DNA of 64,000 bases from JACKHO01 sp041398745. Lineage in GTDB: Bacteria > Planctomycetota > Planctomycetia > Planctomycetales > Planctomycetaceae. Below, in pieces: positions 17,604-26,907 of this stretch. The notes beneath the pieces were generated by a model. It saw only the letters and a program-made list of their open reading frames with translations, was not told where the DNA came from and did no database searches. The stretch lies in NCBI GenBank assembly GCA_041398745.1, contig JAWKUB010000004.1, forward strand, positions 434,001-498,000. Reading direction: 5' to 3'. The translations under genes and the position numbers were made by a program. The stretch's first letter is position 1, and each line of letters starts with the position of its first letter.

Positions 17604-18746
17604 TTAGTGTGCCACTTCGGCAGCGAGGCCCATAGCAGTTTGGATTTTCTTCTTCCGAACTTTCCAAATGAGTCCATCGACAATGTAATGATGGAAGTTG
17701 ATTGCCTGGAACGTCACAATCGAAGCAGCCGGAATGGCGGCGAGGGGAGGCATACCCATCAGCAAAATGATGGCCAGATAGACCGCCGTCGACAGCACGA
17801 GCGTGAAGCCGAAGTAGCAAGCGATATTCAGCATCGACTTCTGGCTGAGCCACGACAGGAAGTACTGTTTCGTGGAAACTCCCTTGTCAAATTTCTTCGC
17901 GTTGAACCACCACACGAACAGAATGTACTGAGCGTTGTGCCAGATATTAATCACCAGCCAGCCATGGTCGATGTTATCGATGAAGAAGTATCCTGCCAGG
18001 AAAATCAGGTGGTGTGAAACCAGATACAGTGCCAATGCAGACTGCTTTGGTGATGTCCTCAATGCCGTCAATTGAGTCAGCGCCCAGCCGCCGAGTGAAA
18101 GAAAGGCGAGTACGGCAGCAATCGCGGTGGCAATCTGCAATCCGCTGTATGCGAGGGGCTGAGGGATGTGCAGAAACTCATGGAGCAGAACAGGGAGCTT
18201 CTTCACGGGCATGGTGAGAAACGTTGCTCCAGGCTGAATTGACCGGTACAGAATCCCGAACGCAGGCACCAAGTACATTGACCAAATGGCAAGGTTCGTC
18301 TGCTCGGGCGTCGCGTCCGCCTTCTTCATATAGACGCGGGCAATGCCATAGCTTTGCCGTGTGTAATGGAACCACTGCCAGTACAGGTAGACGGTCGCAA
18401 CCAGCCAGGTTCCAATAAAGTACGCCGCCGCGACAGTGCCAGCGAGCACCAGCCAGGGCAACACGAGTACCATAAATCGATGCTCGCGGAAACTCTCTCC
18501 ATCAAAGGTCAACCGCGTGTAGGTTGCAATGACATGGTGGTACCCCAGGAGCCATAAGTCGGCCAGTATTACAGGCACGAGCAGTGAGGGATTAGCCACG
18601 ACAATCAGGCCGCTGACCAGTGCCAATGCTGCCACCCAGACAATGAACAACGTGTCGAATCGCGCAGATTCCAACCATCCGGCCTCGTTGGATTCAGTCG
18701 CAATCGGAGTTGGACTGACAGCAGAAGTGGGCGATGCAGACATCAT
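17604..18746 (-). CDS. Polytopic membrane protein with conserved-looking histidine pairs, function unknown
   Basis: Not recognised. From the ATG pair at 18746/18743 (AGGTG just upstream) the product has about 380 residues and roughly eight to ten hydrophobic helices. Histidines cluster at helix ends: HH at 70-71, FHY at 126-128, SHH at 244-246, H261, WHN at 269-271 and FHHY at 351-354, the last followed by VDGLIWKVRKKK. The pattern resembles integral-membrane di-iron enzymes that hold metal with HxxH/HH boxes, but no family motif was identified, so this is only a hypothesis. A frame extension to 18854 exists without a better start. It lies upstream of the acyltransferase on the same strand. 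Confidence 0.65.
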   Translation of the reverse strand: MMSASPTSAVSPTPIATESNEAGWLESARFDTLFIVWVAALALVSGLIVVANPSLLVPVILADLWLLGYHHVIATYTRLTFDGESFREHRFMVLVLPWLVLAGTVAAAYFIGTWLVATVYLYWQWFHYTRQSYGIARVYMKKADATPEQTNLAIWSMYLVPAFGILYRSIQPGATFLTMPVKKLPVLLHEFLHIPQPLAYSGLQIATAIAAVLAFLSLGGWALTQLTALRTSPKQSALALYLVSHHLIFLAGYFFIDNIDHGWLVINIWHNAQYILFVWWFNAKKFDKGVSTKQYFLSWLSQKSMLNIACYFGFTLVLSTAVYLAIILLMGMPPLAAIPAASIVTFQAINFHHYIVDGLIWKVRKKKIQTAMGLAAEVAH

Positions 18747-18926
18747 GGCACCTGTGGCAATTGTAGGGGACAAGCAGTTTCCGGCTGAGAAACCGTAGCC
18801 CGCCCACTGGTCAAAGCAAATTCTATGTCGCTGCTTTGCCCAGAATGATGCCAAATGTCAACGCGTGTCCCCCATTTCGGACAATCACCACGCCATGAGT
18901 TGTCAGTAGCATTGGGAGAATCGTTA

Positions 18927-21900
18927 CTACTCCCCCTTAAACCAGGAGGCAACCTTGCCTTGCAGGATCAGAGTATGCGGCTTCGTGAAGCTTGGAGTCA
19001 CTTCCGGAGGATCGCTCAACGAGACTTCGACAGCATTTACCCGCAGGGGTACAGGGGGCAGGTTGCGAAACTCAAAACGTCCCTCGCTGTCGGTCTTCTC
19101 CTTCAATTCGACTCTTGTGAGATACTTCGAATTGACATCAGGATTGATCGAGAACGTGTTCATCGTAATTCCAGAGACTGGCTTGCCTGCTTCATCCAGC
19201 ACCTGTCCACGAACCACACATCCATTCTCTAACTGAACTGTCGTGGGACTGGTCGACAAATCGATCTTCACGGGAATGTAGTCTGACTGGTCTTCGATGA
19301 TTGCCTTGTAGTACTTCACGTACTGCTTGGTGCATTTCTCGAAGGTCACCTGACCTTTGGCATCTGTAATGGCAGGGGGTAACCAGCTTTGGCCACCGTC
19401 GGGATGTTGAAGTTCCAGTTTGACCGGAATTCCCCGCAACGGCTTTCGAGAGGGAGACAGAACGGTGAGCACCAAGTCGGTCGTCACGCCCAACTGCAAG
19501 TCCACCGACGCCGTTGGCGAAGATTCGGTGAGTACAATCTCCTTGCTCATGGCGCGGTTGAAACCAATTGACGCCGACGCGAAGCATTCGGCATGCAGCG
19601 GAACCGGAGAAACGACAAACTCGCCACGGGAATTCGTCGTGAAGTTGTTCAGCCCACCAGAGTGGCTGTGGAAACGCCCATCACCCGCCTGTTTTTTCGT
19701 CAATTCCAGGTGGTATTTCACACCCACCCCTCGACCGGAAATACGTTTGCCATCCTGATCAATAAGCCGACCGGTAATCGCCCCGGCGGGGTGACAGTCA
19801 ATCCAGAGTTCGAGTGGAGTTTCTCCCACCTCGACTGGAAGGCGAAACTCGTCGCTGAAGTTGTGAGAGGTGAACCAGAATCCAATCAGTCCATCCGGTT
19901 CCATGCTGGAAATTCGATCTCCCACCTTCACCCGAAATCGCACCTCACCGTCTTCAACTGACACGGGATGGTTCCACCCCAACTGCGTTCCGGTTTCATC
20001 GACCGCCCGAGAGACTTTTATAGTCCCTTGGGGGGAGACCTGCTTCCCCAAATGCTTGAACCGCAGCACAACTTCTCGCAGCGTAATCGGATCGGGGACC
20101 TTCGGCTTCACGACAATAAGTTGATCGGGTTCTTCAATGACGTAGGTTGTCGTTGCACCATTCATGCCAATGCTGATTTCCCCAACCGGCACGTTGTGGA
20201 GCGTAAATCGCCCTTGCTCATCGACTTCAATTTTCTGGGTGGCGCCTCGGATATCTCGCCAGTAACTACCTCTGGCCTTCGGTCGGTAACGCGGCATCCA
20301 CGTGATTCCCTTCCCGGCGCTCTTCAATGCGTCTTCGGAAATGACGCCATGTACCGAAACACCTTGCGCCAGCTCTACGCGAGTATCCGACGTTCCAGGT
20401 TCCACGTTCTCCAGCACGGTTGGCGGATAGTCAGGATGCACGAGCAGGTACGTGTAGGTATATCCGTCCTGGAGATCGTTCAGTTCGAATCGTCCTTGAT
20501 CGTCGGTCTTAGTGACTGCGTCGTTTAGGGCGCCCCGGTCATACGTGCTACCGGGTTGACGAATAAACAACTCCTTCAGTCCGACGTGCGGGACCGGCTC
20601 TCCGTCCGCGTTAACCACGACACCGGAAGTTGGTCGTGCACGCTGAATAGTAAAAGTGTAAACCTTGTTGGCAGCCAGAGGACTGTCAGCCGGCTGCGAT
20701 TCCTGATAACCCGCCCCCGAGAGGGTCAGGCTAATTGTCGTCTTGTCTGGCACATGCGGGATGGTCAGTTCCCCGCGCTCGTCAGTAATCAACTTCTCAT
20801 TGGTTATACCAGTCCCGTTGCCAGAACTTGTCATGGCCGACGCCGTCACACGGACTCCTTCCGCAGGCTGCCCGTCCAAATCGACAACCTTGACCTGAAT
20901 GTCGTTTCCGGCAGTGAGTACAACTTTTCGGTCGAGAAACTCTTCGTCCTCTCCCAGAGAGAATGGACCTGCAACGGCCGGCGCGTAGCCCGGTGCACTG
21001 AAGAACAGTGAAACGGTGTTGCCCGACAACGCGTAAGAGAACTTTCCGTCAGGCCCAAGTGGGTTCTGTGAGGACATATTGGTGCTGCCCGGTGATTTCA
21101 CGCAAGTGGTCACATGGATTCTTTCGACTGGTTCGCCATCAAACGTCACCACCTGTCCCGACACGGTAATCGAGCCGACATTAGAAGCATCGCCATTGGG
21201 GTGAATTTCGTCCGCTTCCTGCTTGACGACTTCAATCCGCTCTTCGTCGCTCATCATTTGCACGGCGACTTCCGTTCCTTCGTGCAATGCATACAGCCCA
21301 CCGCAGGTGAGGGCGAGCAGCAAGCAGCAGGTCCAGAAAGAAAGCTGCATTGCAGGCCGATACCCGGGAATCAGCAATCGACGCACGCGGTCCAGCAGCG
21401 ATCCCCCATCTCCTGACATCGCAGACATCGCCGCCGGGGCAGGGCGGTGCGTTTCGACAAAGTTGGTCAACATACGGGCATACGTCACCGGGCTCGCAAC
21501 AAGTCGTGTGGCCACGGCATCGCAACAGGCTTCCCGCTCGCTCCGCACCTGCCGACTCAGCCACCACACGGCGGGATTAAAGAAGAAGCACGACTCAATG
21601 ACCAGCTGCAAAAAATTGACAGCAATGTCATAACGCTGCAGGTGTGCAATTTCATGTGCGAAAATGGCCTCCAGGTCGGCATCACTCAAACTCGTCGCCA
21701 GAGTTGCCGGCAACAGCAGCACGGGACGCAACACACCCCATATCGCCGGCGTATCAAGACTGTCGGTGAGCACAATTCGTATGACCGTCCAACTCCCGAG
21801 GCGATGCTGAACATTCCCAAGAATTCGCAGCAGCCGTTCATCATGACATTCTGGCCCGTTAAGCAGTGAACGCACTGTCAGCATGCTGATGAAACTGCGC

Positions 21901-22370
21901 GCGAGAAACAGCAACGCGCCAATCCCCCAGGCAACAGCGAGGTAGGGCATTGCACTTTCGAGATTTGATTTCCATCCGGCGCCCAACCAACTCAATGCGG
22001 CACTCGGCACCTCCGCTGCTGGCGGTGTGGCCACTTCCTGTGCCTCGGTCGTTTGCACAGCATGTGCCGCGTGGTCATCATTCTCATGTGACATCGCATG
22101 GCTGTCATCTTGAGTGAGTTGAACCTCGGCAGTAGTAATCGGCACAGAACTGTGTCGCAACGCCGACCATGTTCCCAGGAACGTCACGACCATACCAGCG
22201 AGCGCGAACAACGCAGCAGCGTACCGCAGGTTCGGTCGCTTCGCCGACAACAGCCGCAAAGCAGCCGCGAGTAATACCACCCACACCACGCCTTGCCACA
22301 AACTGTGGATGAGCGCTAACACGAACCCGGTGACTTCTGCCGACTGAAGAAAGCTTGCTGCGATCATCAC
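18927..22370 (-). CDS. BlaR1/MecR1-like M56 metallopeptidase sensor with carboxypeptidase-regulatory-like repeats
   Basis: The 1147-residue protein has transmembrane segments near residues 14-41, 50-68, 141-160 and 341-361. A zinc peptidase site HEIAH lies at 239-243 with a downstream EREACCD (278-283), as in peptidase family M56. Residues 88-103 form a His/Asp-rich loop. From about 395 to the end is a long series of beta-sandwich units of the carboxypeptidase-regulatory/Cna-B type (SGQVVTFDGEPV, VSVHGVISEDALK, GRLIDQDGKRISG, VRGQVLDEAGKPVSG), in place of the penicillin-binding sensor of BlaR1. It overlaps its repressor gene by ATGA, so the two are translationally coupled. Likely role: sense an external ligand and trigger inactivation of the repressor. 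Confidence 0.85.
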   Translation of the reverse strand: MMIAASFLQSAEVTGFVLALIHSLWQGVVWVVLLAAALRLLSAKRPNLRYAAALFALAGMVVTFLGTWSALRHSSVPITTAEVQLTQDDSHAMSHENDDHAAHAVQTTEAQEVATPPAAEVPSAALSWLGAGWKSNLESAMPYLAVAWGIGALLFLARSFISMLTVRSLLNGPECHDERLLRILGNVQHRLGSWTVIRIVLTDSLDTPAIWGVLRPVLLLPATLATSLSDADLEAIFAHEIAHLQRYDIAVNFLQLVIESCFFFNPAVWWLSRQVRSEREACCDAVATRLVASPVTYARMLTNFVETHRPAPAAMSAMSGDGGSLLDRVRRLLIPGYRPAMQLSFWTCCLLLALTCGGLYALHEGTEVAVQMMSDEERIEVVKQEADEIHPNGDASNVGSITVSGQVVTFDGEPVERIHVTTCVKSPGSTNMSSQNPLGPDGKFSYALSGNTVSLFFSAPGYAPAVAGPFSLGEDEEFLDRKVVLTAGNDIQVKVVDLDGQPAEGVRVTASAMTSSGNGTGITNEKLITDERGELTIPHVPDKTTISLTLSGAGYQESQPADSPLAANKVYTFTIQRARPTSGVVVNADGEPVPHVGLKELFIRQPGSTYDRGALNDAVTKTDDQGRFELNDLQDGYTYTYLLVHPDYPPTVLENVEPGTSDTRVELAQGVSVHGVISEDALKSAGKGITWMPRYRPKARGSYWRDIRGATQKIEVDEQGRFTLHNVPVGEISIGMNGATTTYVIEEPDQLIVVKPKVPDPITLREVVLRFKHLGKQVSPQGTIKVSRAVDETGTQLGWNHPVSVEDGEVRFRVKVGDRISSMEPDGLIGFWFTSHNFSDEFRLPVEVGETPLELWIDCHPAGAITGRLIDQDGKRISGRGVGVKYHLELTKKQAGDGRFHSHSGGLNNFTTNSRGEFVVSPVPLHAECFASASIGFNRAMSKEIVLTESSPTASVDLQLGVTTDLVLTVLSPSRKPLRGIPVKLELQHPDGGQSWLPPAITDAKGQVTFEKCTKQYVKYYKAIIEDQSDYIPVKIDLSTSPTTVQLENGCVVRGQVLDEAGKPVSGITMNTFSINPDVNSKYLTRVELKEKTDSEGRFEFRNLPPVPLRVNAVEVSLSDPPEVTPSFTKPHTLILQGKVASWFKGE

Positions 22371-22756
22371 TTCTCACCTCCATCCAGATTCTCTGCGGCC
22401 GAGTCAATCAGCTTGCGAATTTCATCGAGGTCATTTGCCGAAACTTGTGTGCTGTCGAGTAGTGCTTGGACAACCTGACGCGGATCACCCCCAAAGACAT
22501 TCCTCAGCAGCGTCTGCATAACGGGCTGCACAACCGGCCCCTGTTCCACAGCGGGACGATACGCGTAACTCGTGCCCTGCTTCTCGTGGGTCACGAGTTT
22601 CTTGCGCGTCATCCCTTGCATGACGGTGAGCACCGTCGTGTAGGCCCGCTGCTTCCCGTCAGGCAGCCGTTCCAATATTTGACGCACGGTCAAAGGACTG
22701 TCTTCCCACAGTACCGACAGCACCTGCATCTCAAGTTCAGATGGTTTCACTTCCAC
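22367..22756 (-). CDS. BlaI/MecI/CopY family transcriptional repressor
   Basis: A winged-helix repressor of about 129 residues: EVKPSELEMQVLSVLWEDSPLTVRQILERL forms the first helices and YTTVLTVMQGMTRKKLVTHE the recognition helix and wing. The C-terminal half should form the dimerisation region that M56 partners cleave or destabilise. GTG at 22756 with GGGGAG seven bases upstream is preferred over TTG at 22771. Two operator palindromes lie directly upstream, so it probably represses its own operon, including the M56 gene that overlaps its 3' end. Confidence 0.9.
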   Translation of the reverse strand: MEVKPSELEMQVLSVLWEDSPLTVRQILERLPDGKQRAYTTVLTVMQGMTRKKLVTHEKQGTSYAYRPAVEQGPVVQPVMQTLLRNVFGGDPRQVVQALLDSTQVSANDLDEIRKLIDSAAENLDGGEK

Positions 22757-22775
22757 AAGACTACTCCCCAAGACG

Positions 22776-22815
22776 TACTACGCGAATAGTAGGCCTGCAT
22801 ACTACGCGCGTAGTA
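22776..22815. promoter_or_regulatory. Paired BlaI-type operator palindromes
   Basis: TACTACGCGCGTAGTA at 22800-22815 is a perfect 16-base palindrome and TACTACGCGAATAGTA at 22776-22791 an imperfect one; their centres are 24 bases apart. They match the TACTAC..GTAGTA form of BlaI/MecI operators and lie just upstream of the repressor gene. The rest of the 368-base spacer (22757-23124) shows no gene. Confidence 0.85.
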
Positions 22816-23124
22816 GTGGTTTGTAAAGTCAGAAAATGGAGAAACGCCAAATGGCAGCTTCTGCCGGTTGTGATGCTGCGGAGGCTTACGCGACGAGCCA
22901 TTCCAACTATTGGGAACAAGCTGCTGTGTCACTCGGGACTTGCGCCGACTGTATAAATTCGGATTTACCGCAAGTTCGGAACTGTCCGAGAGGCAGTGGG
23001 AATCTCAGTGATGAGAATTTTCTGATTGCTTGTTGCGTGGCGAGTTGATAGACTAAGCGATCTTGTTGGCAGTTAATCGGGACTGCGTCAGCCATTCGGC
23101 CATCTACATTTTCGGAGGACGGAC

Positions 23125-23565
23125 ATGACGGAATTTGAGCTACGTGAACGGTTGTCACACTGTATCGAACTCGAATACATCCTCCTTGGTGACCTCCGCG
23201 ACTTGCTGGAAGAGGCACCATCCAAGGAAACATCACGCTGGCTCACAGCCGTGCTGGATGTGCTACTGGAGAAGATTCCCGAAGAGTTCGAAATGCGGTG
23301 CGAGGATGGCTACCTCCAGAGCGTCATCGACGCTGAACCAAACTGGGAACCGCTGGTCCAGCGATTGCAAGAGCAGCACTTCGTGATGTTCCGTTCGCTG
23401 AAGGTGTTTCGCGATCGCATCCGCAGTGGCGACATCGAGGCTGTCTCCTCAGAGTCGCTCAAGCAGTCTCTCGGCGAATGGATTGAATCCTTCACCACGC
23501 ACCGCCGCAGCGAGCAACGCCTTGTTCTGATGGCTACCCATGTCGACGTCGGTTGGGGCGGCTAG
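23125..23565 (+). CDS. Helical protein of unknown function
   Basis: The 146-residue product is predicted to be almost wholly alpha-helical, acidic and without signal peptide or membrane segment, so cytosolic. GGAGG lies seven bases before the ATG, a strong start. The arrangement of helices (an N-terminal pair, LQEQHFVMFRSLKVFRDRI, then WIESFTTHRRSEQRLVLMATHVDVGWGG) recalls four-helix hemerythrin-like or DUF-type bundles found in planctomycetes, but the metal-binding His/Glu spacing of hemerythrin is not clearly present. It is likely monocistronic, followed by two hairpin repeats. Confidence 0.65.
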   Translation: MTEFELRERLSHCIELEYILLGDLRDLLEEAPSKETSRWLTAVLDVLLEKIPEEFEMRCEDGYLQSVIDAEPNWEPLVQRLQEQHFVMFRSLKVFRDRIRSGDIEAVSSESLKQSLGEWIESFTTHRRSEQRLVLMATHVDVGWGG

Positions 23566-23613
23566 TTCTTGTCAATGACGAGCTAGGAACTGGATGCACG
23601 GGATCAGGTGTTC

Positions 23614-23683
23614 CTGGCACAGACGTTCCAGTCTCTGTTTTAGAAAACAGGTGCTGGTGGCACAGACATTCCTGTCTGTGTTT
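23614..23683. repeat. Two adjacent family A hairpin repeats
   Basis: A degenerate copy (TGGCACAGACGTTCCAGTCT, 23615-23634) is followed by a canonical one (CACAGACATTCCTGTCTGTG, 23661-23680) with GGTGG before and TTT after. Both lie between the stop at 23565 and the gene starting at 23743. Confidence 0.75.
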
Positions 23684-23742
23684 CGCCGGGAAATGATTCG
23701 TAACCAGGGTAGATTCGAAACAACAGTAGTGAAGGTTCAGGC

Positions 23743-24576
23743 ATGCGCCTCAACATACTGACATTACTGCTCACCCTGCTGCCACTCCCGGCAATCGCTC
23801 AGACCGGTCGAGAGTTCATTGCCGCCGAAACGTACGTGGCGGCTTCCCGGATTGTCTACCTTGGGAAAATCATTGAACTGAAAGAGACGACCTATGATGG
23901 GCCGCTGACTGAAATCCAGAAGTTTGGCAAACCGTATCGGCTCGCATTCGCAGTCGACGAAACAATTCGCGGCGAGGAAATCGAGCGACTGGACCTCATC
24001 CTCTCGCTGCAAAGCACTATCTACCTGGAGTACATGCGGGATCATTCCATAGAACTCATGCTCGCAGCAGGCCCAAAGCGACTCGACCGCAACGCCGGTG
24101 CCCGAATCGGAATCGCGGAGCAGGGCAAACCCACCGGCGAAGAGGAACGCTACCACTTCCGCATTCTGGAAACCGTCGAAGTTCCCGACACTGGCGTCGA
24201 GCAACAAGTCGCCACGCAGATTAACCAAATGTACGACTCCGCCCGCATGTTTACGGCGTCGTTTGATGTCGCAACCGGCAGGGAAGAAATCCTAAAACAC
24301 GTGCGGCAATTCGCCAGCAAGTACAAAACGACACTTCCCACCGTCATGGTCAGAGTCCCCAACGAATTCGGCGCACTCTGCGGCAACCCCAACGCCTTCT
24401 GCAGCATCACGCTTCCCGTCTGCCCCGAAACGAAAACCACACTACTCGCCATCCAGGACGACCCCAACCTTATCATGCACCGCATCCAGTCGCGGAATGA
24501 AGCATACGACCGCGAACTGCTCGCCGCAGAAGTGGGGAAGACGCTCACAATTTTTTCTGAGGACAAGAGTCGATAG
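23743..24576 (+). CDS. Secreted protein of unknown function
   Basis: The 277-residue product begins with a signal peptide (MRLNILTLLLTLLPLPAIAQ, probable cleavage after AIAQ). The mature part is a mixed alpha/beta protein with a region VDETIRGEEIERLDLILSLQ typical of small beta-barrel-like domains that handle cost or flux terms in planctomycete secreted proteins, but no family is recognised. Three cysteines (CGN, FCS, VCP) lie close together near residues 215-230 and could form a disulfide. Its 3' end overlaps the minus-strand Hint remnant by about 30 bases. Confidence 0.6.
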   Translation: MRLNILTLLLTLLPLPAIAQTGREFIAAETYVAASRIVYLGKIIELKETTYDGPLTEIQKFGKPYRLAFAVDETIRGEEIERLDLILSLQSTIYLEYMRDHSIELMLAAGPKRLDRNAGARIGIAEQGKPTGEEERYHFRILETVEVPDTGVEQQVATQINQMYDSARMFTASFDVATGREEILKHVRQFASKYKTTLPTVMVRVPNEFGALCGNPNAFCSITLPVCPETKTTLLAIQDDPNLIMHRIQSRNEAYDRELLAAEVGKTLTIFSEDKSR

Positions 24577-24841
24577 GAGCAAAGGTCGTGGAGAGGCCGG
24601 TGAGTGGGATTTCTCCGGCTGGGGTGAGCAGGGTGTCGCCGGGTTGGAGGTGTTGGGCTTCGATCCAGCAGCCGGTTTTGTCGGTCAGTTTGGTGGCCAG
24701 TGGACGCCGTTGCAGGTCCTCACCACGCACCACCCAAATGGGATGCCGCGCGGTACATTCAATCACATCACTCCCCACATGGAGCGTGACCATCACACCA
24801 ACATACCGCCGCCGAAACTCCTCGACAACACGAGCAGATCG
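24545..24841 (-). pseudogene. Hint-domain remnant (block B half)
   Basis: The frame is open from just after a TGA at 24842-24844 to 24545. It reads RVVEEFRRRYVGVMVTLHVG, then TARHPIWVV, then IEAQHLQPGDTLLTPAGE. The TxxHP(F/I)WV block and the following LxPGDxLL are the second half of a Hint (intein-like) autoprocessing fold as found in pretoxin Hint proteins. The catalytic-cysteine block, any N-terminal region and the downstream Hint end are absent, so it is a fragment cut at both ends. Its 3' end overlaps the stop region of the plus-strand secreted-protein gene. Confidence 0.65.
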
Positions 24842-24880
24842 TCAAATCCCGGACAGTATTCGGCCAAGCCAGTGCCAGTT

Positions 24881-26686
24881 TCAACTTTCACCAGTGTGAC
24901 CCGCCGATTCGATGGCTCGTACTCGGGCTTTCAACACCTCCGATGTATTCGGAGAGTCTAGCCAAGGGCGAATCAACTCTCGATTAAGTGAAATCCATCG
25001 AAGTGATCGGACATTGTCTGACTGAGCAAGTATTCTCGAACCGTTTTCCGTCAACTTGCAGAACGCGATCTGCAAGTCTATCAAGTTGCGTAAACTGTCC
25101 GAGTTGGCAATTGCCGATGCGCCCCGATCTCCAATCGGACAGAGATCGAGCTTCAGTTGCCAAAGCCCTGAAAGCCGTTCAGAAACGGCCAACGCTTCGA
25201 TGCCCTCACCAGAAATGTCTCCGGAGAGCGACAACCTTCTCAAATTTCCTGTCATTGTCGACTTCGCAATTGACTTGACACCTACATCTGTCACGGCCCC
25301 TGTTAGCGACAGCGATCGCAAATTGGCGGTAACGTTCGAATTAGCCAATGAAATGACGGCATCTTCGGACAATTCACCCTTTAGAAATCCAAGTGCGAGA
25401 CTCTCTAACCTTTCGAGACTGGAACTTGTCGACAAAGCGACGACGCCAGCATCACCAATATTGTTGATCCACAAATGCCTCAAGGAATTGACATGGGTAT
25501 TTGTGGCAAATGCTTCTCCGCCGTCCCGCCCTAAGGGATTCCCCTGAATGTCAAGGGACGACAACGCACCAAATGCGTCCGATTCAAGGAATGCCTTCAT
25601 ACCACCTCCGCTAATACTATTCCAAGAAAGATCGATTGACGTTAGGTGGGTGAAGTGTCGTGACCTTGACAATGCAATTGCGCCATCGTCACTTGCTTTC
25701 ACATCCTTCAGATTGAGCGTTTCCAGTTTTGTAAATGGTATGTCTCTGAGATGCTGCAATCCTTTGTCGCCCATTTCGACTAAACTCAAATCGAGTGTTC
25801 TGAGCGAGCCCGTAAATGCGGCGGATCGGAGGGCTTTGACCGACCTCTCGGTCATTGATCGTGACTGGACTTTGAGTTTCTCAAGGTTGGCCAATTCTCT
25901 ACACGCAGCGATTTTCAGAAAAGAGTTGTCATCGATCTCCATCGACAGAGAAAGTGATGACAAGTTTCCCAGCATTCTGCCTGTGTCTAAAAGCGCGTTG
26001 ACAACGTTGATAGTCCGATCGCGGGGGCATGAGATTGTGAGGTGGCGAATCGATCCCGATAAACGTTCGTCGAGTAGGCGAATGAGGTCGGCGGTCGCGT
26101 AGCAACTAACGCGTTCGAGCCGTAAATCATTGGTAGATTCCAAGTCACTCTGAGTGACCCCATACAGTGTGTGAAGTTGGCTGAGCACGAACGAATCTCG
26201 AAACACTTGTTCGGCGCCAGCCCCAAAACTGCATGCTGATAAGTCCAGTGACGTGAGATTGCGAGTGTTTTGTCCAGAAGCTAAATCGGAAAGCATTCCC
26301 GAACCAATTGGACCTCCAATGAACACAAGACTTTCGATGTTGGACATCGACGGCATGCAACTACGGAATAGAGAATCGATTGATTGGCTGACATTGAAGG
26401 TAAGGCTGCGGATCAATGGCCAGCTTGCACTCTCTACCAATGAACGCAAAGAGCAGCTTGAGGCGACCTCACGCCGGACGGATGATTGAACCCGCGCTAG
26501 TCGATGCAATGCGTGCGATACCGCTCTGTCGATTTCGCGGCTTGGCAGTCGATCGATGTGGGCCAACAGTGCTTCGAACGCAAGCGAACCCGAACGCTCA
26601 TGTGTTTCAAGTGCCGAATGCCTGGATTGTGTCAATGCAGGATCATGTCCCTGGCACAAGTCCAAGATTGAATCAAGTACAACCAC
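24881..26686 (-). CDS. Leucine-rich repeat protein (ribonuclease-inhibitor type)
   Basis: The 601-residue product starts at GTG 26686, with AAGGTGA about six bases upstream. The first 130 residues are helical (LAFEALLAHIDRLPSREIDRAVSHAL). From there to about 580 it consists of LRR units of roughly 24-28 residues with the pattern LxxLxLxxxxxxxxGxxxLA, for example LRTLDLSLVEMGDKGLQHL and LTSIDLSWNSISGGGMKAFL. Such solenoids bind proteins. No signal peptide is evident, so a cytosolic location is likely. Only 39 bases separate its stop from the Hint remnant. It lies next to mobile DNA and could be an imported accessory gene. Confidence 0.75.
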   Translation of the reverse strand: MVVLDSILDLCQGHDPALTQSRHSALETHERSGSLAFEALLAHIDRLPSREIDRAVSHALHRLARVQSSVRREVASSCSLRSLVESASWPLIRSLTFNVSQSIDSLFRSCMPSMSNIESLVFIGGPIGSGMLSDLASGQNTRNLTSLDLSACSFGAGAEQVFRDSFVLSQLHTLYGVTQSDLESTNDLRLERVSCYATADLIRLLDERLSGSIRHLTISCPRDRTINVVNALLDTGRMLGNLSSLSLSMEIDDNSFLKIAACRELANLEKLKVQSRSMTERSVKALRSAAFTGSLRTLDLSLVEMGDKGLQHLRDIPFTKLETLNLKDVKASDDGAIALSRSRHFTHLTSIDLSWNSISGGGMKAFLESDAFGALSSLDIQGNPLGRDGGEAFATNTHVNSLRHLWINNIGDAGVVALSTSSSLERLESLALGFLKGELSEDAVISLANSNVTANLRSLSLTGAVTDVGVKSIAKSTMTGNLRRLSLSGDISGEGIEALAVSERLSGLWQLKLDLCPIGDRGASAIANSDSLRNLIDLQIAFCKLTENGSRILAQSDNVRSLRWISLNRELIRPWLDSPNTSEVLKARVRAIESAGHTGES

Positions 26687-26865
26687 TTACATCACCTTAC
26701 GTTTTCACATGAATGTCTGCGACGAAGCTTCGGAGCCTGTGCAAGAAATTCTAAATCTCGATGTCGGCATCAAGACCGATGCAGGTAACCGAAACTGGAA
26801 TCCGCACAAACAACTGGCGGACGAAACATTTGAGTCGCCTCCTAAAGGACATCTTCCAGTCCCCG

Positions 26866-26896
26866 TAGGGCAGGCTCCTGCCTGCCTTCCTGAATT
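26866..26896. repeat. REP element, left of the transposase
   Basis: TAGGGCAGGCTCCTGCCTGCC followed by TTCCTGAATT. GGCAGG and CCTGCC pair around CTCCTG. It is the inverted partner of 27501-27531 and ends 11 bases before the transposase stop codon. Confidence 0.8.
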
Positions 26897-26907
26897 GGTC
26901 ATTGACG

